NCBI GenBank assembly: GCA_963677185.1
Contig: OY781889.1
Coordinates: 2,356,001 to 2,420,000, forward strand
DNA: 64,000 bases
Direction: 5' to 3'
From: G963677185 sp963677185
GTDB lineage: Bacteria; Bacillota; Syntrophomonadia; Syntrophomonadales; Syntrophomonadaceae
Each line of letters starts with the position of its first letter. The first letter of the stretch is position 1. Under the pieces are notes generated by a model. The model saw only the letters and a list, made by a program, of their open reading frames with translations, was not told the origin of the DNA and made no database searches. Shown piece after piece: positions 25,034 through 33,026 of this stretch. A program made the translations under genes and the position numbers.

Positions 25034-26487
25034 TGAAGATACTGCTGGTGGATGATGAACGGGAAAGCAGGCATTATGTGGCCCGGTTTTTAATCAAATG
25101 GGGTCATGATATCAGGGAAGCCGATCATGGAGCTCATGCAGTCGAGATCCTGGACCGGGAACATATTGATCTGGTATTGAGTGATATACGCATGCCGGTA
25201 ATGAATGGGCTGGAACTGCTGAAAACGATTCGAAGCATGAATATTCTGCCGCCGCCCGAAGTAGTTCTTTTCACGGCCTTTAGTGAGGTTCAAACAGCCA
25301 TTGAGGCATTACGCGGAGGTGCCTGTGATTACATCCTCAAGCCGGTCGATGTGCGGGAACTGCTGGCTGTAATCGAAAGGGTCGGGGAGCACCTGGCGCT
25401 GGTCAGGGAAAATACGATTCTTACCAAACATTTCGATTCGGCGATTGCTTGCGAGACCCGTGAACTTAAGGAACAACTGGAAAAGCTCAAAAAAGAATAT
25501 TACGAAATAATTGGCATTGGGCAGATTGTCGTCCAGTCCGAGGCCATGAAAAAGCTTTACGAAACTGCCGGTGTACTGGCTCAAGACCGGACTGTATCTG
25601 TATTGATTGAAGGAGAGACCGGAACGGGCAAGGAACTTATCGCCCGTTATATACATATGACAGGTGATGGACACGAGCGCCCGCTGGTTGATATCAATTG
25701 TGCCGCTATACCTCCCGGATTGTTTGAAAGCGAACTTTTCGGATATGAGTCGGGATCGTTTACCGGGGCTTTTCCCAAGGGCAAGAAGGGTAAAATGGAT
25801 ATGGCCCAGGGAGGGTCGCTTTTTCTGGATGAAATAACCGAAATGCCGGTGGAAATGCAAGCCAAGCTCCTGCGAGTTATTCAGGACCGGAGCTTTTTCC
25901 GGGTGGGAGGCCTTAAAAAGGTCGATTCTGATGTAAGGCTGATTTGCGCTACCAATGCGGATATGCAGAAACAGGTTGAGGAAGGTTTTTTTCGCAAGGA
26001 CCTATTCTACCGCTTGAGCACCGCTCAATTAAGAATTCCTCCCCTGAGAGAAAGACCGGAGGATATTGTTCCCCTGGCCAGCCTGTTTCTGGATAAATAT
26101 GCCCAGCAAAAAAAGAAATCATTCCGGGATATCAGCCCGGCCTGCATGAAGGAATTGCAAAGCCATTCATGGCCGGGCAATGTACGTGAACTGCAGAATA
26201 CCATTGAATATGCGGTGCTAATGTACGACGGAATTCACCTGGAACCCGGGCATATTTTACTTGCGCAGCCCAATGCCGACAGTGCAGGAAGCGTCCGGGA
26301 GAAACAGGGAGCGGTGTCCGACTGGTTTGATTTAGAATTGCCTGAAGATACCCTGCCCTTGGAGGATGTTACCAATCATATTATTATCAAAGCTTTGACC
26401 ATGCATGGAGGAAATAAGACCCGAACCGCCAGTTATTTAGGATTATCACTAAGAGCGCTTTCATATCGATTGAAACAAATCCAATAA
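25033..26487 (+). CDS. NtrC-family sigma-54 dependent response regulator
   Basis: This 484-residue activator has a receiver (Asp in LVLSDIRMPVMNG, about residue 52). Its AAA+ domain carries Walker A GETGTGKE, the sigma-54 contact loop GSFTGAF (a GAFTGA variant with Ser at position 2) and Walker B GGSLFLDEI. A Fis-type helix-turn-helix lies at the C-terminus (NKTRTASYLGLSLRALSYRL). It should hydrolyse ATP to open sigma-54 promoters. A sigma-54 promoter lies 134 bp beyond its stop, ahead of cheR, and is its most likely target. It overlaps the kinase gene by 1 nt. Confidence 0.94.
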   Translation: MKILLVDDERESRHYVARFLIKWGHDIREADHGAHAVEILDREHIDLVLSDIRMPVMNGLELLKTIRSMNILPPPEVVLFTAFSEVQTAIEALRGGACDYILKPVDVRELLAVIERVGEHLALVRENTILTKHFDSAIACETRELKEQLEKLKKEYYEIIGIGQIVVQSEAMKKLYETAGVLAQDRTVSVLIEGETGTGKELIARYIHMTGDGHERPLVDINCAAIPPGLFESELFGYESGSFTGAFPKGKKGKMDMAQGGSLFLDEITEMPVEMQAKLLRVIQDRSFFRVGGLKKVDSDVRLICATNADMQKQVEEGFFRKDLFYRLSTAQLRIPPLRERPEDIVPLASLFLDKYAQQKKKSFRDISPACMKELQSHSWPGNVRELQNTIEYAVLMYDGIHLEPGHILLAQPNADSAGSVREKQGAVSDWFDLELPEDTLPLEDVTNHIIIKALTMHGGNKTRTASYLGLSLRALSYRLKQIQ

Positions 26488-26516
26488 ACACACCATTTTG
26501 TACTGCAAAAAAGTCA

Positions 26517-26612
26517 GCGGAGATATGCTTTTTCCGCACTGGCTCCTGCTTTTTAGCTTCATAAATTGTTCAAATACCGCCATAACTAGCTGCAGCCGGC
26601 ATATCGGCGGTA
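26517..26612 (+). promoter_or_regulatory. Candidate upstream activator sites for the sigma-54 promoter
   Basis: Two inverted repeats lie between the NtrC-type gene and the sigma-54 promoter: GCGGA (26517-26521) with TCCGC (26533-26537), and TACCGCC (26575-26581) with GGCGGTA (26606-26612). The first lies about 110-130 bp upstream of the predicted start, a usual enhancer distance. Which one is bound cannot be told from sequence. Confidence 0.35.
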
Positions 26613-26620
26613 CGAAATAT

Positions 26621-26637
26621 TTGGCATTATATTTGCA
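26621..26637 (+). promoter_or_regulatory. Sigma-54 promoter ahead of cheR
   Basis: TTGGCATTATATTTGCA has GG (26623-26624) and GC (26635-26636) exactly 10 bp apart, the defining -24/-12 geometry. It matches the TGGCA and TTGCA halves of the sigma-54 consensus. Transcription should start about 11-12 nt downstream, near 26648. Confidence 0.8.
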
Positions 26638-26776
26638 TTAATATCTAATAAGTATTACACAAAATAAAAGGGTGCATGTTATCCGATTTATAACGGCAGC
26701 AAACTCAGTCCAGGTGTTAATCCCGGGACAATCGCTTGCGTATGAGAGCTGCCGGGGAAAGCTAGCAGGTGAAAAT

Positions 26777-27601
26777 ATGGAAGTTCTGAACGACACGGAG
26801 TTTGAGCAACTGGCCAGCCTGGTTAAGAACAAATACGGCATAAACCTGAAAAGCGAAAAAAAATACTTGATAACCGGGCGTTTACAATCGGTTCTCAATG
26901 AAAAAAAAATTGACAGCTATGGCGAGTATTATCAGTACTTGCTGCATGATCCCAGCGGGCAGGGTCTGAAGGAATTGGTTAACCGCATTACTACCAATCA
27001 CACGTTTTTTATGAGAGAACCGGAGCATTTTGAGTTTTTGGACCGGACAGTTTTGCCCGATATTATCAGTTCGGCAGGAAAATCCGGAAACAAAGATATG
27101 AGAATTTGGAGCGCAGGCTGTTCCAGTGGTGAAGAACCCTATTGCCTGGCGATGATTATTCAGGAACATGGAGGATTCAAGCCGCAAGAATGGGATTCCA
27201 AGATTCTGGCTACCGACATTTCCCCGCGGGTGCTGGAGCTGGCCCAGGAAGGTGTTTATGGTCCGGAACAGGTATCCGCACTTCCTGCTCTATGGAAAAA
27301 AAAGTACTTTCGGGAGCTTTCTGCTGAACGGTATGAGGTATGTCCGGGAATCAAAGACGAGATTATCTTCAGGCGATTCAATCTGATGAATGCGAATTTT
27401 CCATTTAAAAAGAATTTTCATGTTATATTTTGCCGCAATGTAATGATATATTTTGACGCTCCCACAAAGCATGCCCTGGTCAGTAAATTTGAGCAGGTCA
27501 CAGAACATGGTGGATTTTTATTTGTTGGTCAATCGGAATCACTGGGCAAGAAGATGGGATCTTACAGGTATGTAATGCCGTCAGTCTATAGAAGGGACTG
27601 A
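26777..27601 (+). CDS. cheR: CheR-type protein-glutamate methyltransferase
   Basis: A 274-residue methyltransferase with the CheR N-terminal helical domain and a SAM-binding domain (WSAGCSSGEEPYCLAM near residue 120; CRNVMIYFD near 220). CheR normally methylates glutamates of chemoreceptors. I start it at ATG 26777, preceded by AGGTGA, giving the usual family length; an upstream in-frame GTG at 26672 would add an uncharacteristic 35 residues. It is first after the sigma-54 promoter and 5 nt before cheB. No MCP, CheA or CheW is encoded in the window. Confidence 0.92.
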   Translation: MEVLNDTEFEQLASLVKNKYGINLKSEKKYLITGRLQSVLNEKKIDSYGEYYQYLLHDPSGQGLKELVNRITTNHTFFMREPEHFEFLDRTVLPDIISSAGKSGNKDMRIWSAGCSSGEEPYCLAMIIQEHGGFKPQEWDSKILATDISPRVLELAQEGVYGPEQVSALPALWKKKYFRELSAERYEVCPGIKDEIIFRRFNLMNANFPFKKNFHVIFCRNVMIYFDAPTKHALVSKFEQVTEHGGFLFVGQSESLGKKMGSYRYVMPSVYRRD

Positions 27602-27606
27602 ATAAT

Positions 27607-28635
27607 ATGCTAAAAAATAAAAAGATCCGGGTACTGGTGGTAGATGATTCACTGGTGTACCGGGAAACCATTGCCCGCGGACTGGCTTTGGATCCCGGCA
27701 TTGAAGTCGTGGCAACCGCCAGCGACGCATATGATGCCCGTGACAAAATTATTGCTTTTGAACCAGATGTAATGACTCTGGATGTTGAAATGCCCCGAAT
27801 GAACGGAATTGAGTTTTTAAAACGGCTGATGCCGCAATACCCCATTCCGGTGGTTATGGTGAGCGCTTTGGACGAAAAGGTGTTCGAAGCCCTTGACGCT
27901 GGTGCGGTTGATTTTGCCAATAAATCGGATCTGGGAAATCGCGGTGGCGCTGGAGGGCTTATAAATGAGCTTACGGTCAAGGTCAAGATAGCGTCTACGG
28001 CCAAGGTGAGCCATTGGAAAAAGGGCGCGCCGTCAGGCCAAAGGGAGAAAAGCGTCAGTCAGGCCAACAAAAAGTTGATAGCCATAGGAGCTTCAACTGG
28101 TGGAACTGAGGCCACTGCGCAAATAGTGCAGGCATTTCCACGCGATTTTCCCGGCACTGTAATTGTTCAGCATATGCCGCCCGGTTTTACACGAATGTAT
28201 GCTGAACGACTGAACAGGATTTGTCTAATGGAGGTAAAGGAAGCAGAAGACCGGGATAGGTTGTATACTGGCCGTATCCTGGTTGCTCCCGGGGATCGTC
28301 ACATGCGTTTGAAAGCATGCGGAGATGGGTATCAGGTGGAGTGTTTCCAGGGCGACAGGGTAAATGGTCATTGTCCTTCAGTGGATGTACTGTTTGAATC
28401 GGTCGCAAAATCAGCGGGTTCCAGGGCTCTCGGTGTTATTCTGACTGGCATGGGCGGGGATGGTGCCAAAGGCCTTTACAGCATGAGGGAAAAGGGAGCT
28501 CGCACCATTGGACAGAACGAGGAAACCTGCGTAGTATACGGGATGCCCAAGGTGGCTTACGAGATGGGAGCTGTGGAAAAACAAGTCGCACTGCCGAATA
28601 TCGCACATACGATTGCTTCATGGCTCAATGGATAA
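27607..28635 (+). CDS. cheB: CheB-type protein-glutamate methylesterase
   Basis: A 342-residue CheB. An N-terminal receiver (Asp in MTLDVEMPRMNGIEF) and linker precede the methylesterase domain. The Ser-His-Asp triad is visible in GASTGG, QHMPPGFT and GMGGDGA. It removes methyl groups added by CheR and may deamidate receptor glutamines when phosphorylated. It is 5 nt after cheR and close to the hybrid kinase start, consistent with co-transcription from the sigma-54 promoter. The phosphate donor is presumably one of the two kinases in the island rather than CheA. Confidence 0.93.
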   Translation: MLKNKKIRVLVVDDSLVYRETIARGLALDPGIEVVATASDAYDARDKIIAFEPDVMTLDVEMPRMNGIEFLKRLMPQYPIPVVMVSALDEKVFEALDAGAVDFANKSDLGNRGGAGGLINELTVKVKIASTAKVSHWKKGAPSGQREKSVSQANKKLIAIGASTGGTEATAQIVQAFPRDFPGTVIVQHMPPGFTRMYAERLNRICLMEVKEAEDRDRLYTGRILVAPGDRHMRLKACGDGYQVECFQGDRVNGHCPSVDVLFESVAKSAGSRALGVILTGMGGDGAKGLYSMREKGARTIGQNEETCVVYGMPKVAYEMGAVEKQVALPNIAHTIASWLNG

Positions 28636-28655
28636 AACAGCAGCGGGGAGGTGTT

Positions 28656-31418
28656 ATGATGACCGAGAAACTGAATGTTTTATTCATTGAAGATTCTGAT
28701 TACGACGCTGAATTGATGCGATATGAACTGGGCCGCAGCGGATATGAAATGGAATGGAAGCGAATTCAGAGCGCTGAAGAGTTGCAGGAATGCCTGGAAA
28801 AAGGACTGTGGGATGTTATTTTGTCTGACCACAATCTGCCGGGATTTTCGGCTCTGGAAGCCTTGGAGATATTCAAATTAGCCGGGCTGGATATTCCGTT
28901 TATTATAGTGTCTGGCCAAATTGGGGAAGAATTGGCAGCCGATTGCATGCGCAGCGGATGTCATGACTATGTAATGAAAAACAACCTGGCGCGTCTTGGG
29001 CCGGCGGTGAAAAGAGAGGTCGATGAATCCCGGATGAGAAGAGAGCAGAAGCGTATAGAAAGCGAGCTGCTGCTTGAAAAGGAACTGTTCGCTGTTACCC
29101 TGCGCAGTATTGGCGAAGGAGTAATAATAACAAATATAACAGGCCGGGTAATATTTATTAACAAAAATGCCGAAGAGCTTGGCGGCTGGTCCAATTCAGA
29201 AGCCAGCGGCCGCAGCTTGACTGAAGTATTCAAATTATACGATTCAGAAAAGCGGGCGGCAACCGGCAATCCTTCCGAAGAAGTAATCCGGGAGAGAAAA
29301 ATATGCGGTTTGAACCGGGGGACGCTTTTCCAGGACAAAGACGGGAGGCGTAAAGCCGTATCAGCAAGCTTTGCGCCTATAGACGACGGCCAGGGGAATA
29401 TTGTGGGTGTGGTGGTGGTGTTCCGGGATATTTCCCGCTTTATAAAAATTGAAGAAGCACTGGCCCGTTCACGCGATCATTACCACAGCCTGTTCGAAGA
29501 GTTTCCAGCCATGATATGGCAGTCAGACAGTGAAGGAATGTGCAATTATTTTAATATAGCCTGGTACGAATATACAGGGCGCGATCCATCCGAGGCATTC
29601 GGGTATATATGGGGCGAAGCGATGCATCCCGATTTCAGCCATCAAATCAGGGAGGATTTCTGGAAGGCCTTCAATCTGCGGATGCCCTTTGAAGCCGAGT
29701 ATTTAATGCGGCGCAGTGACAATGCGTATCGCTGGGTGCATAATATTGCCCGGCCATTTATTGATATAGACGGCCATTTCGGTGGATATATAGGTTCATG
29801 TTTCGATATAACAGATATTAAGAACATTCTGGCCGAAACCCAGAAAGCCAGGGAAGCGGCTGAAGCGGCCAATATAATGAAAAACCAGTTTCTGGCCAAT
29901 GTAAGCCACGAAGTCCGCACCCCTTTGAACGGGATTATGGGAATGACCGAGCTAACCCTGGGCACGGACCTTGAACCGGAACAGAGGGAAAATCTGGAGC
30001 TAATCAAGGAATGTTCGGAGTCGCTACTAACCATAATTGGAGACATTCTGGACTTTTCCCGCATGGAAGCCGGAAAAGTTGTGCTGGAGAACCTTGATTT
30101 TAATCTTCTGGAATTGATGGAAAAAACCGCCCGGCGTTTTAACCAGTCGGCTGTGCAGAAGCGGCTCAATCTCATTGTGAACATACTTCCTGATGTACCG
30201 GCGATTATCAAAGGAGACGGGCACCGGCTGCAGCAGGTTCTGGTAAATTTAATCGGAAACGCGCTCAAATTTACAGAAACAGGTGAAGTGAGAGTGGAAG
30301 TCAGGCAGGTGCCGGTTCAGAAGCGGGATATAAGCCTGGAGTTCAGCGTAAGCGACACCGGCATAGGCATCGCCGATGAAGATAGGGACAAATTGTTCAA
30401 GAGCTTCAGCCAGGTGGACGGTACCTATACTCGCAAATTCGGAGGCATTGGACTGGGCTTGGCCATATCGCAGCAACTGGTGGAAATGATGGGTGGTACG
30501 ATTCAATTGGATAGTGATGTCAGCACGGGAAGCCGTTTTTATTTCACCGCTTCGTTTGGAGCGAGCAGCAGCGTAGATCTGGACAAAAACAAACACAAAC
30601 GCATCTTTGGATGTTATGTCACTCCATCAGTTATTCTTCACATATTATTGGCTGAGGATAACCGGACCAGCCGCAGGATTGCATCCCGGATGCTGCGCGG
30701 CTGGGGGCACACAGTAATAGAAGCCGGCAACGGAAGGGAAGCCCTCGCACAACTGCGCCAGCATCAAGTGGACCTGGTGCTGATGGATGTTCAGATGCCG
30801 ATGATGGACGGTCTTCAAACCACCTGCACCATAAGGAATATGGAGAAAAGCACTGGCCGGCATCTGCCGATCATTGCCCTGACAGCTCATGCAGCCAGGA
30901 ATGATAAACAAAATTTTATAAGGTCTGGAATGGATGATTATCTTTCCAAGCCATTTACTGAGAGCGAGCTGTTTGCCGCAGTGGAAAAGGTTAGCACTTC
31001 CGAAGGTTATACCAAAAACGCAGCCTCATCAAGCGCTGTTGAGCAACCTCGCTTGAAATTGGCTGAATCAGTTGATGCTGGCATGCTTTCACTGGTGGAT
31101 ATAGGCGAGTTCCTTGAAAGGGTCGACAGAGACGAAGCATTTGCAGCTGAAACGCTGCTAATGTTTGTTCGTGAAAGCAGCGAACGAATTAGATCAATGG
31201 GTGAAGCTCTGGAGCGTTCCGATCTGGGTGAGATTGAAAAAACCGCCCATGCACTGAAAGGAGCGTCATCTTACGTCAGCGCCAGGGAAATAAAAAACCT
31301 GGCTTTTAAAATAGAAATTGCCTGCCGAAAGGACGACGAAGCAGCAGTAAGAAGTCATTTATGCCAGCTGGAAAATCTTATGGAGCGAGTGGAAAACCAG
31401 AATAGCCAGGTGCTGTGA
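28656..31418 (+). CDS. REC-PAS-PAS-HisKA-HATPase-REC-HPt hybrid kinase
   Basis: A soluble phosphorelay protein of about 920 residues. In order: an N-terminal receiver (Asp in VILSDHNLPGF), PAS (about 140-265), PAS (about 275-395), HisKA (His in ANVSHEVRTPLNG), HATPase_c (DTGIGI, then GIGLGLAISQQL), a second receiver (LVLMDVQMPMMDG) and a C-terminal HPt with His in TAHALKGAS. All phospho-sites are present. This permits a His-Asp-His relay ending on the stand-alone receiver encoded next. ATG 28656 follows GGGGAGG; the frame extends upstream to 28620 inside cheB without a ribosome site. Confidence 0.93.
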   Translation: MMTEKLNVLFIEDSDYDAELMRYELGRSGYEMEWKRIQSAEELQECLEKGLWDVILSDHNLPGFSALEALEIFKLAGLDIPFIIVSGQIGEELAADCMRSGCHDYVMKNNLARLGPAVKREVDESRMRREQKRIESELLLEKELFAVTLRSIGEGVIITNITGRVIFINKNAEELGGWSNSEASGRSLTEVFKLYDSEKRAATGNPSEEVIRERKICGLNRGTLFQDKDGRRKAVSASFAPIDDGQGNIVGVVVVFRDISRFIKIEEALARSRDHYHSLFEEFPAMIWQSDSEGMCNYFNIAWYEYTGRDPSEAFGYIWGEAMHPDFSHQIREDFWKAFNLRMPFEAEYLMRRSDNAYRWVHNIARPFIDIDGHFGGYIGSCFDITDIKNILAETQKAREAAEAANIMKNQFLANVSHEVRTPLNGIMGMTELTLGTDLEPEQRENLELIKECSESLLTIIGDILDFSRMEAGKVVLENLDFNLLELMEKTARRFNQSAVQKRLNLIVNILPDVPAIIKGDGHRLQQVLVNLIGNALKFTETGEVRVEVRQVPVQKRDISLEFSVSDTGIGIADEDRDKLFKSFSQVDGTYTRKFGGIGLGLAISQQLVEMMGGTIQLDSDVSTGSRFYFTASFGASSSVDLDKNKHKRIFGCYVTPSVILHILLAEDNRTSRRIASRMLRGWGHTVIEAGNGREALAQLRQHQVDLVLMDVQMPMMDGLQTTCTIRNMEKSTGRHLPIIALTAHAARNDKQNFIRSGMDDYLSKPFTESELFAAVEKVSTSEGYTKNAASSSAVEQPRLKLAESVDAGMLSLVDIGEFLERVDRDEAFAAETLLMFVRESSERIRSMGEALERSDLGEIEKTAHALKGASSYVSAREIKNLAFKIEIACRKDDEAAVRSHLCQLENLMERVENQNSQVL

Positions 31419-31439
31419 TTTTGAAAGGGGAGTGGATTT

Positions 31440-31838
31440 ATGCGCATACTTATTGCCGAGGACGATATGGTCAGCAGAAAGTTTATTTTTAAGTTCCTGC
31501 AGCCATATGGAGACTGCGATGTGGTGGTAGACGGCATGGAAGCTCTGGATGCCTTTCTAATGGCCTGGGATGAACAAGAGCCATATGATTTAATATGTCT
31601 TGATATTATGATGCCAAAACTGGATGGGCTGAAAGTATTGAAAACCATTCGTGACATGGAAAGCGAAAAAGGCTTGAATAATGCTGAACGGGCGCGGATC
31701 ATTATGACCACTATTCTTAACAATCCGGAACATGTTGCCGAAGCATTTCAAAGCGGCTGTGAAGCTTATGCCGCCAAGCCTATTGATACCCGCAAACTGA
31801 ATGAAGTTATGAAAAAACTGAATCTTATCAGCGTTTAA
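31440..31838 (+). CDS. CheY-like single-domain response regulator
   Basis: A 132-residue receiver starting MRILIAEDDMVSRKF, with the acceptor Asp in LICLDIMMPKLDG and the Lys in AYAAKPID. It has no output domain. It follows the hybrid kinase by 21 nt and is the likely acceptor from that kinase's HPt domain. It could act like CheY at a motor or, since no chemotaxis core is near, on another partner. It is the last gene of the sigma-54 unit; the next gene, pstS, has its own promoter. Confidence 0.9.
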   Translation: MRILIAEDDMVSRKFIFKFLQPYGDCDVVVDGMEALDAFLMAWDEQEPYDLICLDIMMPKLDGLKVLKTIRDMESEKGLNNAERARIIMTTILNNPEHVAEAFQSGCEAYAAKPIDTRKLNEVMKKLNLISV

Positions 31839-31848
31839 GCCATAACAG

Positions 31849-31877
31849 TGGACGCGGTAGATAGCAGCCGTTATAAT
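31849..31877 (+). promoter_or_regulatory. Probable pstS promoter
   Basis: TGGACG (31849-31854) and TATAAT (31872-31877) have a 17-bp spacer, about 85 nt before the pstS start. I see no clear Pho-box array directly upstream of it. Confidence 0.45.
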
Positions 31878-31960
31878 TCCCTTGTATGTTGCAATCGCGG
31901 CTACATCCATAACATAGCGATAAAGCGGCGGTACAAAATAATGAGAACGGGTGAAATGGC

Positions 31961-32824
31961 TTGAACAAGCATACAGTAAGACTTCTGCTGACCATTAGCG
32001 CGGGTATATTACTGCTGGTCATGAACGGTTGCGGCTGCGGAATGACTGACAATTCCAGCATTGACAATAAGATCAGGGCAGAGGAACTGGTGATTTCCGG
32101 CTCCAGTTCGATGGAAGAAGTCAACAATGCCCTGGCGGATGCTTACATTGCCGCCCACCCCGGTGTAAAAATACGGGTCCAGGCTCTGGGCTCCAGCGAG
32201 GGAATTCAAGCGGCAATCGAAGGCATCGCCCAAATAGGCGCATCTTCACGTTCATTAACGGACGAGGAAAAAGAAAAAACCACCGGTCTAAAAGAGATAT
32301 GCGTGGCCGTTGACGGTATTGCAATAGTGGTTAATCCGGCCAATCCGTTGGCTGGAATTAGCACCGAACAGGTGAAAGCCGTGTATTCCGGGCAAATTAG
32401 AAACTGGTCTGAAATCGGCGGAACGGATCATGAAATTACGGTGATTCGCAGGGAAGACGGTTCTGGGACCCTGGGCGCTTTCTGCGAACTCGTTATGGGC
32501 GAAAAAGAAAAAAATACCCGATTCTGGCCCCCCAGCATCGTACAGAATTCGACCGGCGCCATTCTTAACACCGTAGCCAGCGATACCAATTCCATCGGCT
32601 TCATCTCTATGGCGGCAGTTGACTCCCGGGTTAAAGCCCTGGCTGTTGACGGTATAGTTCCTGCGTTCGATAATGTAAAAAGCGGCACGTACCGGCTTCA
32701 GCGCCCTTATAACTATGTGGTTGTCGGCACACCCATAGGAATAGAGGGTTCTTTTATTGATTACGCACTCTCTCCCGAAGGTCAGGTGATTATCGGAGAA
32801 GCCGGAGCCATACCGATAAAATAA
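31961..32824 (+). CDS. pstS: Phosphate ABC transporter substrate-binding lipoprotein
   Basis: A 287-residue PstS. The N-terminus is a lipoprotein signal (RLLLTISAGILLLVMNGC) with Cys at about residue 24 as lipidation site. The mature part begins ISGSSSMEEV, a phosphate-binding loop, and has REDGSGTLGAF further on, a second phosphate-contact segment. It captures inorganic phosphate at the membrane surface and delivers it to PstCA. The start is TTG 31961 with GGTGA upstream. Pho-box-like repeats lie between it and pstC, so the permease genes may be boosted separately. Confidence 0.93.
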   Translation: MNKHTVRLLLTISAGILLLVMNGCGCGMTDNSSIDNKIRAEELVISGSSSMEEVNNALADAYIAAHPGVKIRVQALGSSEGIQAAIEGIAQIGASSRSLTDEEKEKTTGLKEICVAVDGIAIVVNPANPLAGISTEQVKAVYSGQIRNWSEIGGTDHEITVIRREDGSGTLGAFCELVMGEKEKNTRFWPPSIVQNSTGAILNTVASDTNSIGFISMAAVDSRVKALAVDGIVPAFDNVKSGTYRLQRPYNYVVVGTPIGIEGSFIDYALSPEGQVIIGEAGAIPIK

Positions 32825-32894
32825 TTTTGATATACCTTTCAACACCGCCCTGCCAGTACTGAACCTATCGTTGAATCAATTATGAGCATATCTG

Positions 32895-32979
32895 TTAACG
32901 AAAAATTTACAATCATCATACAAAGCCTTTACAATGCTTCGATGACTGTTAACAATGAACTGTTAACATGGGGTTAACA
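32895..32979 (+). promoter_or_regulatory. Phased Pho-box-like repeats between pstS and pstC
   Basis: Hexamers TTAACG (32895), TTTACA (32906), CATACA (32917) and TTTACA (32928) start exactly 11 bp apart. This matches the TT(A/T)ACA-N5 direct repeats bound by PhoP in Bacillus. Further TTAACA copies start at 32949, 32963 and 32974. A TACAAT at 32930-32935, 18 bp after TTTACA at 32906, could be a -10. Confidence 0.65.
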
Positions 32980-33026
32980 TCATGGCAGCAAGATGCTGAA
33001 GCCCGTAATCATGAGGAGGAAAGGTT

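Noticed and set aside
26672..26776. N-terminal extension of CheR from GTG 26672
   Set aside because: It would add 35 residues unlike the family. ATG 26777 has an AGGTGA site and gives the usual length.
29642..30268. 208-codon open frame on the minus strand
   Set aside because: Antisense shadow of the hybrid kinase. Its Ser/Arg-rich composition is typical of a reversed coding strand.
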